From: Adlercreutzia equolifaciens DSM 19450
Lineage (GTDB): Bacteria > Actinomycetota > Coriobacteriia > Coriobacteriales > Eggerthellaceae
Direction of reading: 5' to 3'
NCBI RefSeq assembly: GCF_000478885.1
Contig: NC_022567.1
Span: forward strand, 496,001 to 560,000
DNA: 64,000 bases
Both the position numbers and the translations under genes were made by a program. This document shows, one piece after another, positions 41,761 to 50,325 of the stretch (the stretch's first letter is position 1; the number at the start of each line of letters is the position of its first letter). The notes below the pieces were generated by a model. The model was not told where the DNA came from and ran no database searches. It worked only from the letters and a program-made list of their open reading frames with translations.

Positions 41761-43749
41761 ATGCGCAAGTTCAAGACAGAGAGCAAAAAGCTGCTCGACC
41801 TCATGATCAACTCCATTTACACCAATCGCGAGATCTTCCTGCGCGAGCTTATCTCCAACGCGTCGGACGCGGTGGACAAGCTGTACTTTCGCAGCCTCAC
41901 CGACCCGTCTGTGGCCGTGGGCCGCGACGACTTGGCCATCACGGTGGGCTACAACAGCGACGAGCGCACGGTCACAGTGTCCGACAACGGCATCGGCATG
42001 ACCAAGGACGAGCTGGACAAGAACCTCGGCACCATCGCCCATTCCGACTCTTTCGAATTCAAGGCCGCCCAGGCCGAGGCTGCTGCCGAAAGCGAGCCCG
42101 GCGAGGCGAAGGGACTCGACGACCTCACCGATGTGGACATCATCGGCCAGTTCGGCGTCGGCTTCTACTCCGCCTTCATGGTGGGCAAGAAGGTGCGCGT
42201 CGTCTCCCGCGCCATCGGAAGCGGCGAGGCCTGGGCCTGGGAGTCCGACGGCATCGACGGCTACGACATCAAGCCGGCCGAGCGCGCCGAGCATGGCACC
42301 GACGTCATCGTGTACCTGAAGGACGACACCGCCGACGAGTCCTTCGGCACCTTCGCCAGCGAGCACGGGCTCACGCAGCTCATCAAGCGCTACAGCAACT
42401 ACGTGCGCTATCCTATCAAGATGGAAGTGACAAAGAGCCGCAAGGTGGAGGCCCCCGAGCCGGCCGAGGGCGACCAGCCGGCCGCGCCGCAGTGGGAGAG
42501 CTACACCGAGGTGGAGACCATCAACTCCATGATCCCAATTTGGAAGCGCAAGAAGTCCGAGGTCTCCCAGGAGGAGTACGACGAGTTCTACAAGACCGAC
42601 TTCCACGACTTCGAAAACCCGGCCCGCACCATCTCCGTGCATGCTGAGGGGTCGCTGAACTACGATGCGCTTATGTTCGTGCCGAGCCGCGCGCCGTGGG
42701 ACATGTACTCGAAGGACTACAAGCGCGGGCTCGCCCTGTACTCCTCCAACGTGCTCATCATGGACAAGTGCGAGGAGCTTCTGCCCGACTACTTCGGCTT
42801 CGTGCGCGGCGTGGTTGATTCCTCCGACCTCACGCTGAACATCTCCCGCGAGACGCTGCAGCACAACGGCCAACTGCGCGCCATTGCCCGGCGTCTCGAG
42901 AAGAAGATCAAGGCCGACCTGGCGAATATGCGCGACGACGATCGTGAGGCCTACGAGGAGTTCTTCAAGCAGTTCGGCCGTACGCTGAAGTTCGGTATCT
43001 ACCAGAGCTACGGCATGGCGAAGGACACGCTTGCCGACCTGCTTCTGTTCTACTCCGCTAAGCAGCAGAAGATGATCACCCTGGACGAGTATCTGGCCGA
43101 TGCGCCGGCCGGAGCCGACTCCATCTTCTTCGCGGCAGGCGACTCGCTGGAGCGCCTGGCCGCCATGCCGCTCGTGACCACGGTTTTGGCCAAGGGCTAC
43201 GACGTGCTGCTGTGCGACCAGGACGTGGACGAGTTCTGCATGATGGCCATGGGCACCTACGGCGAGCACGCGGTGGACGGCGACGAGGAGAACAAGCAGC
43301 CCTACTTCATCAAGAACGTGGGCTCCGAGGACCTGGGCCTTACCACCGATGAGGAGAAGAAGGAGGCCGAGGAGGCCACCGAGTCCAATGCCGAGCTGTT
43401 CGGCATTATGCAGGAGGCGCTTGACGGCAAGGTGGAGCGCGTCGTCGTTTCCACCCGCCTCACCGATGCGCCGGCCGTGGTCACGAGCGAGGGCGGCATG
43501 TCGCTGGCCATGGTGCAGGTGCTGAAGAGCCAGCCGGGCACTGACGAGTTGCCCGAGATGCACCTGGTGCTGGAAGTGAACGCCAAGCACCCGGTGTTCG
43601 CCACGCTGCAAGCGGCTCATGAGGCCGGCGACGACGAAAAGGTGCGCACCTATGCGGGCCTTCTGTTCGATCAGGCACTCCTCGTGGAGGGCATTCTGCC
43701 CGACAACCCGCTCGCCTTCGCCCAGGCTGTCGCTGAGCTGATGAAGTAG
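41761..43749 (+). CDS. htpG: chaperone HtpG (Hsp90)
   Basis: 662 residues, usual length for bacterial Hsp90. The N-terminal GHKL ATPase shows FLRELISNASDAVDKLYF (E/N box), VSDNGIGMTKDEL, IGQFGVGFYSAFMV and later middle-domain blocks SRAPWDMYSKDYKRGLALY and GVVDSSDLTLNISRETLQ. The linker insert rich in Ala/Glu after SDSFEFKAAQ is a little longer than in E. coli. It folds and remodels client proteins in the cytoplasm. Controlled by a CIRCE element and ended by an intrinsic terminator. Confidence 0.97.
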   Translation: MRKFKTESKKLLDLMINSIYTNREIFLRELISNASDAVDKLYFRSLTDPSVAVGRDDLAITVGYNSDERTVTVSDNGIGMTKDELDKNLGTIAHSDSFEFKAAQAEAAAESEPGEAKGLDDLTDVDIIGQFGVGFYSAFMVGKKVRVVSRAIGSGEAWAWESDGIDGYDIKPAERAEHGTDVIVYLKDDTADESFGTFASEHGLTQLIKRYSNYVRYPIKMEVTKSRKVEAPEPAEGDQPAAPQWESYTEVETINSMIPIWKRKKSEVSQEEYDEFYKTDFHDFENPARTISVHAEGSLNYDALMFVPSRAPWDMYSKDYKRGLALYSSNVLIMDKCEELLPDYFGFVRGVVDSSDLTLNISRETLQHNGQLRAIARRLEKKIKADLANMRDDDREAYEEFFKQFGRTLKFGIYQSYGMAKDTLADLLLFYSAKQQKMITLDEYLADAPAGADSIFFAAGDSLERLAAMPLVTTVLAKGYDVLLCDQDVDEFCMMAMGTYGEHAVDGDEENKQPYFIKNVGSEDLGLTTDEEKKEAEEATESNAELFGIMQEALDGKVERVVVSTRLTDAPAVVTSEGGMSLAMVQVLKSQPGTDELPEMHLVLEVNAKHPVFATLQAAHEAGDDEKVRTYAGLLFDQALLVEGILPDNPLAFAQAVAELMK

Positions 43750-43838
43750 GCCCAGCCTGCCAACCAGTGGTGCACGCCGGCGCGGAAGTGCCCTCGAGCC
43801 GCCGAATTAAGCAAACCCGAGAACCCCTTCTCTCTCCT

Positions 43839-43876
43839 GGAAAGGATCGCCAAGCGCGATCCTTTCCCGTGTTTTT
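43839..43876 (+). terminator. intrinsic terminator of htpG
   Basis: A perfect 12-bp stem (GGAAAGGATCGC and complement), then CGTGTTTTT. Confidence 0.92.
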
Positions 43877-43948
43877 CGGCAAATATTGCGATTGTTAGCA
43901 GAAAGGGCAGTGCCCGAGAGGTTCGCTCAGCAGGGTAAAGGGATAAAA

Positions 43949-43977
43949 TGACAATAAAATAATGAGTATTGTATAAT
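43949..43977 (+). promoter_or_regulatory. orphan consensus-like promoter
   Basis: TGACAA, 17 bp, TATAAT in an AT-rich patch between htpG and a convergent minus-strand gene. No plus-strand gene follows. Downstream are small hairpins (CTTAC-N7-GTAAG at 43981-43997; TTAGTTCCTC/GAGGTGCTAA at 44021-44040). A small or antisense RNA is possible but unproven. Confidence 0.35.
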
Positions 43978-44079
43978 TCACTTACCTTACGAGTAAGAAG
44001 AGTGGGAGCAGCGCAGGGATTTAGTTCCTCGAGGTGCTAACAATCGAAATATTTGGCAAAAAACAGGAAGGCAAATCGC

Positions 44080-44679
44080 CTAGGCGTGGATCCTAGCGCA
44101 TGTGCGCTTTTCAAGCAGAAAAAAGATGCCCCATGAGGCGGCCATGAGAACGAGGCCGATGGCGTCGAAGGCGATGAACAGGTCGATGCTGCTGGCCAGC
44201 AGGTCGTGGCCGGCGGGCAGGGTGGCACGGATGAGCGACTCTCCGACGAGCCCTACGACTTGCTGAGCCAGTACGACGCTGGCGAGGGTGCGGTGGCGCT
44301 CGGGGCGCCAAATGACGAGTGGGTAGGTGCAGTTCCACATGAGGAAGGCGATACCGATGCCCTGAGTGGCCACGCGACCTGGCACGCCACCGAGCTCGTA
44401 GGCGCCCATGTAGGCCTCGGGCGCGAGTGCGAACCCCAGGGCGCACTGCACGTTCACGACGAACACGAAGGCGAAGCAGAGGCGCACGACCCAGGTAGCC
44501 GCGGTGACCCTTCGTGGCACTTTCTGCGGACTTGCGCTGTCCTTGCCGATCTTCCTGTTTGTCGCGCTCTGGTCGGTGGAGTCGCTGTTCAGCTGCGAAT
44601 CGTTTTGGACGATGGGGGCGCTTGCTTTCCCTGTGTTATCTTGAGCAGAGGACGTGGAACGGGGATCGAGAGATATCAT
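44080..44679 (-). CDS. four-helix membrane protein, unknown
   Basis: 199 residues. The first 65 are polar and Ser/Thr/Asn-rich. Four hydrophobic segments follow (VVRLCFAFVFVVNVQCALGF, TQGIGIAFLMWNCTYPLVIW, LASVVLAQQVVGLVGESLI, and DLFIAFDAIGLVLMAASWGI). The layout recalls small DoxX-like or DUF families, but I cannot assign one. It starts 6 bp after the rRNA methyltransferase stop, with GGTAGGA upstream, so the two form an operon. Confidence 0.75.
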   Translation of the reverse strand: MISLDPRSTSSAQDNTGKASAPIVQNDSQLNSDSTDQSATNRKIGKDSASPQKVPRRVTAATWVVRLCFAFVFVVNVQCALGFALAPEAYMGAYELGGVPGRVATQGIGIAFLMWNCTYPLVIWRPERHRTLASVVLAQQVVGLVGESLIRATLPAGHDLLASSIDLFIAFDAIGLVLMAASWGIFFLLEKRTCARIHA

Positions 44680-44685
44680 TGTTTC

Positions 44686-45588
44686 CTACCTCTCCAGCTG
44701 GCTCAGCTGCCGGAAGGCGTAGAAGGCCACGGCGCTGGAGGCGGCGACGTTCAAGGAATCGACGCCGTGGGCCATGGGGATGCGTACGGTATAGTCGCAG
44801 CGGGCGATGGTGGCGGGGGAGAGCCCCTCGCCTTCGGTGCCGAACAGCAGCGCCAGCTTCGCGGGTTCGCCGGTGGACGCCTCACGTTCGGCCAAAAGCG
44901 CATTCAGCTCGTCGGGAGTCACTGAGTCGTCGGAGAGTGCCATGGCGGCGCAGGTGAAGCCGTGCGCGCGCAGCTCGGCGATGCCCTCGTCGCTCCAGGT
45001 CCCGCAGCCGGGGCGATTCGGTACGTCTGCGTCTCCAATACGGGTCCACGGCACTTGGAAAACGGTGCCCATAGACACGCGCACGGCGCGGCGGTACAGC
45101 GGGTCGTAGCAGGCGGGGCTGACGAGCACGGCATCCACCCCGAGGGCCGCTGCGCTGCGGAAGATGGCCCCCACATTGGTGTGGTTCGTGATGTCTTCAA
45201 GCGCCGCCACCAGCCGCGCCTCGTGCAGCACGTCGGCCACGGTGGGCAGGGCGGGGCGACGGAAGGCCCCGAGGGCGCCGCGCGTCAGCTCGAAGCCGGT
45301 GAGTCGCTCAAGTTCGTCATGAGGCGCGACGAACACCGGCATCTCGGGCGCGCCCGCCCGCTCTTCCATGCGCTCGATGAGCGGTGCCATGGAAGGCAGC
45401 CACTTCTCTTCCATAAGAAGCGAGATCGGCTCCATGCCGCCCTCGAAGGCCCGTTCGATCACCTTCTGCGACTCGGCGATGAACAGCGCACGCTCCGGCT
45501 CCAGCTTACTGCGCAGCTGAGCCTCGGTCAGCCGCGCGAACGCATCGAGCCGTGGGTCTTCCAATGTGTCTACATAGATAAGGGGCAT
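44686..45588 (-). CDS. SpoU/TrmH-family RNA 2'-O-methyltransferase
   Basis: 300 residues. An N-terminal substrate-binding domain (AESQKVIERAFEGGMEPISLL) precedes the SPOUT domain. Motif 1 is ALEDITNHTNVGAIFRSAAA (N-x-G-x-x-x-R). Motif 2 is LLFGTEGEGLSP, and motif 3 IPMAHGVDSLNVAASSAVA. These are diagnostic for SAM-dependent methylation of ribose in rRNA or tRNA. The exact target site is not clear. ATG 45588 follows GGAAGGA. Confidence 0.92.
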   Translation of the reverse strand: MPLIYVDTLEDPRLDAFARLTEAQLRSKLEPERALFIAESQKVIERAFEGGMEPISLLMEEKWLPSMAPLIERMEERAGAPEMPVFVAPHDELERLTGFELTRGALGAFRRPALPTVADVLHEARLVAALEDITNHTNVGAIFRSAAALGVDAVLVSPACYDPLYRRAVRVSMGTVFQVPWTRIGDADVPNRPGCGTWSDEGIAELRAHGFTCAAMALSDDSVTPDELNALLAEREASTGEPAKLALLFGTEGEGLSPATIARCDYTVRIPMAHGVDSLNVAASSAVAFYAFRQLSQLER

Positions 45589-45600
45589 GCCGGTTCCTTC

Positions 45601-45635
45601 CAAAACAAAAGCGCCCGTCTATTATAGGCGGGCGC
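45601..45635 (-). terminator. intrinsic terminator of mihF
   Basis: Reading on the minus strand, GCGCCCG and CGGGCGC form a stem around an AT-rich loop, then TTTTGTTTTG. Confidence 0.88.
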
Positions 45636-45659
45636 TTGCAAGATTGCCTCGGTTGAGAC

Positions 45660-45968
45660 TTAGGAAAGGGCGGCCTTTAGGGCGGCCATCTGGTTGGAGC
45701 CGAGGCCCTGCAGACGACGCTCGGCCGGAATGCCCAGTTCCTCCATGAGCTTCTCGGTCTTCACCTTGCCGAAGCCGGGCAGGGCGTTCACGAAAGCCTT
45801 GACCTTCATGCGGCCGATGATCGGGTCGTCGATCTGATCGAGAACCTCGGCCGGGGTGGTGAGACCCATGGCGAGCTTGTTGGTGATCTCGGAGCGCTTG
45901 GCGCGAACGACGCGAGCCTTCTCGAGGGCGGCGGCGCGCTGCTCAGGGGTCATGGTAGGTGCGGGCAT
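45660..45968 (-). CDS. mihF: actinobacterial integration host factor (mIHF)
   Basis: 102 residues. TPEQRAAALEKARVVRAKRSE (split at the Arg pair), KLAMGLTTPAEVLDQIDD, GRMKVKAFVNALPGFGKVKT and ELGIPAERRLQGLG match the mIHF/sIHF family, a helix-two-turn-helix DNA-bending nucleoid protein restricted to Actinobacteria. This is good evidence for the phylum. Its long 5' region contains a strong hairpin (46021-46054). Confidence 0.95.
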   Translation of the reverse strand: MPAPTMTPEQRAAALEKARVVRAKRSEITNKLAMGLTTPAEVLDQIDDPIIGRMKVKAFVNALPGFGKVKTEKLMEELGIPAERRLQGLGSNQMAALKAALS

Positions 45969-46020
45969 ATCACTTCTCTTTCTCTAGTCGGTGCCCTTCT
46001 AACAGGGCCTTCACTCGAAG

Positions 46021-46065
46021 AACGCTGGTACCAGAAGGCTTCGGTACCAGCGTTTCTCCGTTTTT
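46021..46065 (+). terminator. 12-bp hairpin with T5 in the mihF/mazG gap
   Basis: AACGCTGGTACC and its complement pair around AGAAGGCTTC, followed on the plus strand by CTCCGTTTTT. It lies between two divergent genes, so nothing upstream on the plus strand needs terminating. It may stop read-through or fold in the mihF leader. The rest of the 45969-46321 gap shows nothing else I recognise. Confidence 0.5.
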
Positions 46066-46321
46066 AGCTACACGATCATAATAGAAAACCGCAGGTTGTA
46101 CACCCCTTTTCCCGCTAATGTCGCGTTTTTGCAGAAAAATGTGCGCTTTTAAGGCTCCGAAATGGGGATTTGGTGACGAAATAGCTCGAATGCGGCTGCT
46201 CAAGCTTCTTGAGAAACTGCGAAAAAGGGGAGGGAAGGCGCTGCTCGAAGACGTTGGACGGGCACGCGAAAGCAGGAGCGCTATAATGCTGCGGAAACCT
46301 GCAATCGAAGGGAGCAATACT

Positions 46322-47197
46322 GTGACTGAGAAGCTGGTAGCCGAGGTGCAGCCGACCGAGCACCCCGCCTTCAACGAGTTCGTGGCCACCATCGAGGCGC
46401 TGCGCTCGCCGGACGGGTGCCCCTGGGACAAGGCGCAGACCCACAAGAGCATTTCCGGCAACATGGTGGAGGAGGCTTACGAGGCCGTGGATGCCATCGA
46501 GGCCGACGACGTGCCGCACATGCGCGAAGAGCTCGGCGACGTGCTGCTTCAGGTGGTGCTGCAGTCGCAGATTGCCGCGGACGCTGGTGAGTTCACCATC
46601 GACGACGTGTGCCGCGACGTGAACGCGAAGATCGTGCGCCGGCATCCCCATGTGTTCGGTGACGTGGTGGCAGGCGACGCCAACGAGGTGCTGGACGTAT
46701 GGGATCAGATAAAGATGGCCGAGAAGGAGTCCGCCGACGCTGCGGCCGATGCGCCCCAGGGGCTGCTCGACGGCGTGCCGAAGAGCTTCCCGGCGCTGAA
46801 ACAGGCGCAGAAGATCTCGCGGAAGGCGGCCTCGGCCGGTTTCGAGTGGGAAACGGTGGACGACGTGCGGGCCAAGGTGGACGAGGAGGTCGCCGAGCTT
46901 AAGGCCGCCTACGCCGCCGCGCCGAAGTCCGCGAACGGCAAGGTGGATGCCGCCGCCGATCCCGCGGCTGCCGCGGCGGTGGAACTGGAGATGGGCGACG
47001 TGCTGTTCTCGCTCGTGAACGTAGCCCGCAAGATGGGCGTCCAGGCCGAGGAGGCCCTGCGCGCCACCTGCGGCAAGTTCCGTACCCGCTGGGCCTTCAT
47101 GGAAGGCGCCGCTGCCGGCCAGGGCCGTCGCGTGGAAGACCTCTCCATGGAGGAGATGGAAGAACTCTGGCAGCTTTCGAAGGTCCTGGAGAGCTAA
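46322..47197 (+). CDS. mazG: nucleoside triphosphate pyrophosphohydrolase MazG
   Basis: 291 residues with two MazG domains. The first has RSPDGCPWDKAQTHKSI, VEEAYEAVDAIEA and MREELGDVLLQVV (E-E-x-x-E then E-x-x-D metal sites). The second has VDEEVAELKAAYA and LEMGDVLFSLVNVARKM. It hydrolyses NTPs to NMP and pyrophosphate, for house-cleaning. An Ala-rich insert (residues about 205-225) extends the second domain. The start is GTG 46322 behind GGGAG. It is convergent with the LysR gene, which ends 2 bp away. Confidence 0.95.
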   Translation: MTEKLVAEVQPTEHPAFNEFVATIEALRSPDGCPWDKAQTHKSISGNMVEEAYEAVDAIEADDVPHMREELGDVLLQVVLQSQIAADAGEFTIDDVCRDVNAKIVRRHPHVFGDVVAGDANEVLDVWDQIKMAEKESADAAADAPQGLLDGVPKSFPALKQAQKISRKAASAGFEWETVDDVRAKVDEEVAELKAAYAAAPKSANGKVDAAADPAAAAAVELEMGDVLFSLVNVARKMGVQAEEALRATCGKFRTRWAFMEGAAAGQGRRVEDLSMEEMEELWQLSKVLES

Positions 47198-47198
47198 A

Positions 47199-48140
47199 CT
47201 AGGCTCCGGGCTCTCCTTGGGCCACAGCGGCCTTCATCTCGTCGAAAAGGACGCGGCCATGGGGGCTTTCGACGAATTCGTCTCGGAACACGGCGATGAA
47301 GTCCGTCGAGAAATCCATATCGTCGAGGTCGAACAGGCGCAGCCCGGGGCGCCGGTCGAGCCCGAAGCGCGGCACAAGGGTGCCGGGCGCAACGCCGATG
47401 GCGCACCCGAAATCGTGGGCGAAATACTCGGCATGGTCGCGGAAGGGCATCGTCTTGAGCGTGACGCGAGCGCCGTTCGCGGCAAAGCGGTCGGCGACTC
47501 CGTCGCGCTCGTAGCTCTGGTGGACGTCGGGCGGCAGGAGCAGGACGGCGCCGTCGAGGTCGGTGGCGTGAATGGTATCGCGTCCGAACAACGGGTTATC
47601 CTCGGCCATAAACAAGTGAGTGGTCTCGGCGTTCAGCACGAATCCTGGATGCTCTTTCGTGAGAAGCCGATGTCCTGCCTCGCTGAAGTTCTTGCAGCCT
47701 ACGACGACGATGTCGTTCTTCCGCTCGCCCAGCGCGTCTACGGTGGCCAAGGGGCCGTTGTCGGTGACGATGTCGATTTTGCCCTCGGGCCACTTTTCGG
47801 CGATGCGGTGCCGTGCGCGCAGAAGAGGCGCTTCGAGCCAGGGAAGGTTTGTGGCCGACACGGTAACGGTGAGCAGGTTGTCGGAGAGATCCCGGTATTC
47901 GTCGACAACTTCGTCCCATTGCCCCAGCAAGTCGGAAGCTGTGCCGAGGAACCGCCTCCCAAGCGGCGTCAGCGCGGGCTTTCCCCGACCGCGCTCGACG
48001 AGCTTGCAGCCCAGTTCATCCTCCAGCTCCGCCAGGTGCTCGCTGAGGGTGGGGCGCGTGGTATAGAGCCGCTTGGCCGCTGCAGAAAAGTTCAATTCAT
48101 CGGCAATGACGAGGAATTCCTCCAGATAGCGTGTGTTCAC
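47199..48140 (-). CDS. LysR-family regulator
   Basis: 313 residues. The N-terminal winged helix (LEEFLVIADELNFSAAAKRL, TLSEHLAELEDELGCKLVER) is typical of LysR. The C-terminal periplasmic-binding-like domain should bind a small-molecule inducer. GTG 48140 follows GGAAGGA. It is divergent from the Tat flavoprotein reductase gene with a 202-bp shared region, so it very probably controls that gene in response to its substrate. Confidence 0.92.
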   Translation of the reverse strand: MNTRYLEEFLVIADELNFSAAAKRLYTTRPTLSEHLAELEDELGCKLVERGRGKPALTPLGRRFLGTASDLLGQWDEVVDEYRDLSDNLLTVTVSATNLPWLEAPLLRARHRIAEKWPEGKIDIVTDNGPLATVDALGERKNDIVVVGCKNFSEAGHRLLTKEHPGFVLNAETTHLFMAEDNPLFGRDTIHATDLDGAVLLLPPDVHQSYERDGVADRFAANGARVTLKTMPFRDHAEYFAHDFGCAIGVAPGTLVPRFGLDRRPGLRLFDLDDMDFSTDFIAVFRDEFVESPHGRVLFDEMKAAVAQGEPGA

Positions 48141-48342
48141 GGCGCGTTCCTTCCAAACATGACGGCGAGACGTCCAGTGTCCCACTCATACGGCATGCTG
48201 TAAAGATTACTTTACACGTGCGTTGCCAACCTGAACAGAGATGCAAAGGAAACCGACGGCGCTCGCAATTAACCTCCCTCGTTCTCGGCAGGGGCGCCCC
48301 TATGATGGAGGAGCGACGAAACCTGAAGGAAAGGGGAGACCT

Positions 48343-50136
48343 ATGAACATCGATCGCAGAACGTTTTTCAAGGGGGCGCTGCTCGGAGGAACGGCTGCTG
48401 CAGCGGGACTTGCCGGCTGCGCTCCGAAGGCCGAGATGGCCGATACTGGCGGCAGCGATGCTCGCGACAAGGAACGAGAGGCCTTTGAGGCTGCCGCTGC
48501 CCCCATCGAGCCGGCTAGTGTTCCCGAGAACTGGGATGAGGAGGCCGAGGTCATCGTGGTCGGCTCCGGCGCCGCGGGCATCAACGCCGCCATCCGGCTC
48601 GGCCAGGCGGGTTACCAGGTGCTTGTGTTAGAGCGCAACATGGAGTTGAACGGCAACTCGAAGCACTCATCGGTGTTCTCGAACATGGGCGGCCACAAGG
48701 CCGCTGAAGAGCGCAAGTTCGCCTATCCGGAATATCCCTACGATGTGGATCGCATCCTAGAGTACGTCATGAGCTGCCAGCAGCAGACCGGTGATCCGGA
48801 GCTTGTGCGCGCCATGCTGGTGGAAGGCCCGAAGTGCATCGACTGGATGAACGAGAAGGCCGGGGCCAAATGGGTGCCTATGAACCCGAGCCCTGCCGGT
48901 GCGGGCATGCTGGAATGGGAGGGGATGTCCACGCCCACCAACGGCATCAACGTGAACCTGATCCCCCTGCAGCTGCTGACCGAGCAGGCGCAGAAAGACG
49001 GGGCCGAGGTGCGCGCCAACAGCAACGTGGACACGCTCGTCTTCGACGGTGGGGCCGTCGTGGGCGTGAAGGTCACCGACGAGGAGGGCGAGAAGTTCAT
49101 CCACGCTACCAACTGCGTCATCCTGTGCGCCGGTGGTATGGAGGTGAACCGCGCCATGATGGCCAAGTACTCCGCCACGACTCTTCAGGGTATTGCGAAT
49201 ATCGCCACGCCGCCCAACGGCACTGGCGAGTGCATCCGCATGGGCCAGGGTGTAGGGGCCGATCTGGCCGGATACGATTCCACCGGCGCCTTCGACGGCG
49301 GCGTGTGGTGGCGCGACTATGACGAGTTCGATACCGAGATGGACTGCCACATCAACAAGGACGGCAACCAGGTAGTGCGCCAGCCCTGGCTGCGCATCAA
49401 CCGCGACGGCAACCGCGTTCCCTATATCGGCACGAGCGCTCGCGTTTATCCCTATGTGAACGATGCGTCGCCCTCCTCTGAGGGGCTTTGCGAGACTGCC
49501 GCCATCGAGATGAGCCAGCCCGGCGGCAAGACCTACTGCATCTTCGATTCGAAGTACGAGCAGCTCATGCTGGACAACTACTTTGGCCAGGTGATTTGCC
49601 GCAAGGGCAAGATCCTCGCTGACGACGACCCCTTCTACGATCGCGTGCCGGAGTATCTGCGCGACTGGCACACCGGGTTCAACGACATGGTGGAGGCTGG
49701 CGTCATTCGCAAGTGCGACACCATTGAGGAGCTTGAGGCGGCGCTTGGCCTGCGCGAGGGCGTCCTCGTGGACAACGTGGAGAAATGGAACGCTGCCTGC
49801 GCAGCGGGCGAGGACTACGCTGCCACCTACAAATATCCGAAGGAGTGGCTGCTTGCTTTAGATGAGCCGCCCTACTATGGAGCCATCGTTGGTGGCCATG
49901 TGTTCGGCTCGAAGTGCGGTTTGAAGGTGAACCCTGACATGCAGGTCATCAGCACCGAGGGCGCGCCCATTCCGGGTCTGTACGCCGCCTGGCATACTGC
50001 CGGCGGGTCGGCGGGCGAGGGCAACCCCGCGGGCAAGCCTCTCACTGGCGTGTTCGCTGATCTGGGCTTGGCCTTCGTGGGCGGCTACATGGCCGCGGGC
50101 GGCGTCATGAAGAAGGACGGCCGCACCGACGCCTAA
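48343..50136 (+). CDS. Tat-exported FAD-binding reductase (FrdA/UrdA-like)
   Basis: 597 residues. The N-terminus is a Tat signal with a lipobox-like end (DRRTFFKGALLGGTAAAAG then LAGCAPK). An FAD-binding GxGxxG segment (VIVVGSGAAGINAAIRLG) and flavoprotein motifs such as CVILCAGGMEVNRAMMAKY follow. The C-terminal FAD site reads GLYAAWHTAGGSAGEGNPAGK, unlike the usual GGxHGxNRLGGN. No haem motif or FMN-binding domain is present, so it depends on another electron donor. In Eggerthellaceae such proteins reduce diverse organic acceptors (fumarate-like, cinnamate-like, steroid, drug). The substrate here is unknown. Confidence 0.88.
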   Translation: MNIDRRTFFKGALLGGTAAAAGLAGCAPKAEMADTGGSDARDKEREAFEAAAAPIEPASVPENWDEEAEVIVVGSGAAGINAAIRLGQAGYQVLVLERNMELNGNSKHSSVFSNMGGHKAAEERKFAYPEYPYDVDRILEYVMSCQQQTGDPELVRAMLVEGPKCIDWMNEKAGAKWVPMNPSPAGAGMLEWEGMSTPTNGINVNLIPLQLLTEQAQKDGAEVRANSNVDTLVFDGGAVVGVKVTDEEGEKFIHATNCVILCAGGMEVNRAMMAKYSATTLQGIANIATPPNGTGECIRMGQGVGADLAGYDSTGAFDGGVWWRDYDEFDTEMDCHINKDGNQVVRQPWLRINRDGNRVPYIGTSARVYPYVNDASPSSEGLCETAAIEMSQPGGKTYCIFDSKYEQLMLDNYFGQVICRKGKILADDDPFYDRVPEYLRDWHTGFNDMVEAGVIRKCDTIEELEAALGLREGVLVDNVEKWNAACAAGEDYAATYKYPKEWLLALDEPPYYGAIVGGHVFGSKCGLKVNPDMQVISTEGAPIPGLYAAWHTAGGSAGEGNPAGKPLTGVFADLGLAFVGGYMAAGGVMKKDGRTDA

Positions 50137-50212
50137 TCGCTGAAGGGAAACTGGCGGCGGGACGTTCTCCTTCCTCCCCCTCGTTCCGCCGCCTTTCCAT
50201 AGATCGAATTGG

Positions 50213-50240
50213 AGCGAGCCTGCTTGCGCGGGCTCGCTTC
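50213..50240 (+). terminator. terminator-like hairpin after the flavoprotein gene
   Basis: AGCGAGCC and GGCTCGCT arms around a 10-nt loop, followed by TCTCAGTT. Confidence 0.55.
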
Positions 50241-50277
50241 TCAGTTGGCGCAGCCGGCGGAAGGAAGGATGCTAGCC

Positions 50278-50312
50278 TAGGCTAAAATACGGAATCGGCG
50301 CATTTTAGCCTA
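50278..50312. terminator. 11-bp hairpin between convergent genes
   Basis: TAGGCTAAAAT and ATTTTAGCCTA pair around a 13-nt loop, 13 bp from the end of the amidohydrolase gene. Probably serves the minus-strand gene; the AT-rich upper stem replaces a U-run. Confidence 0.5.
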
Positions 50313-50325
50313 AAGAGGCCCAATC

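Noticed and set aside
45970..46464. 164-codon minus-strand frame upstream of mihF
   Set aside because: It runs opposite the mazG start and through a 12-bp hairpin, with no family resemblance or ribosome site.
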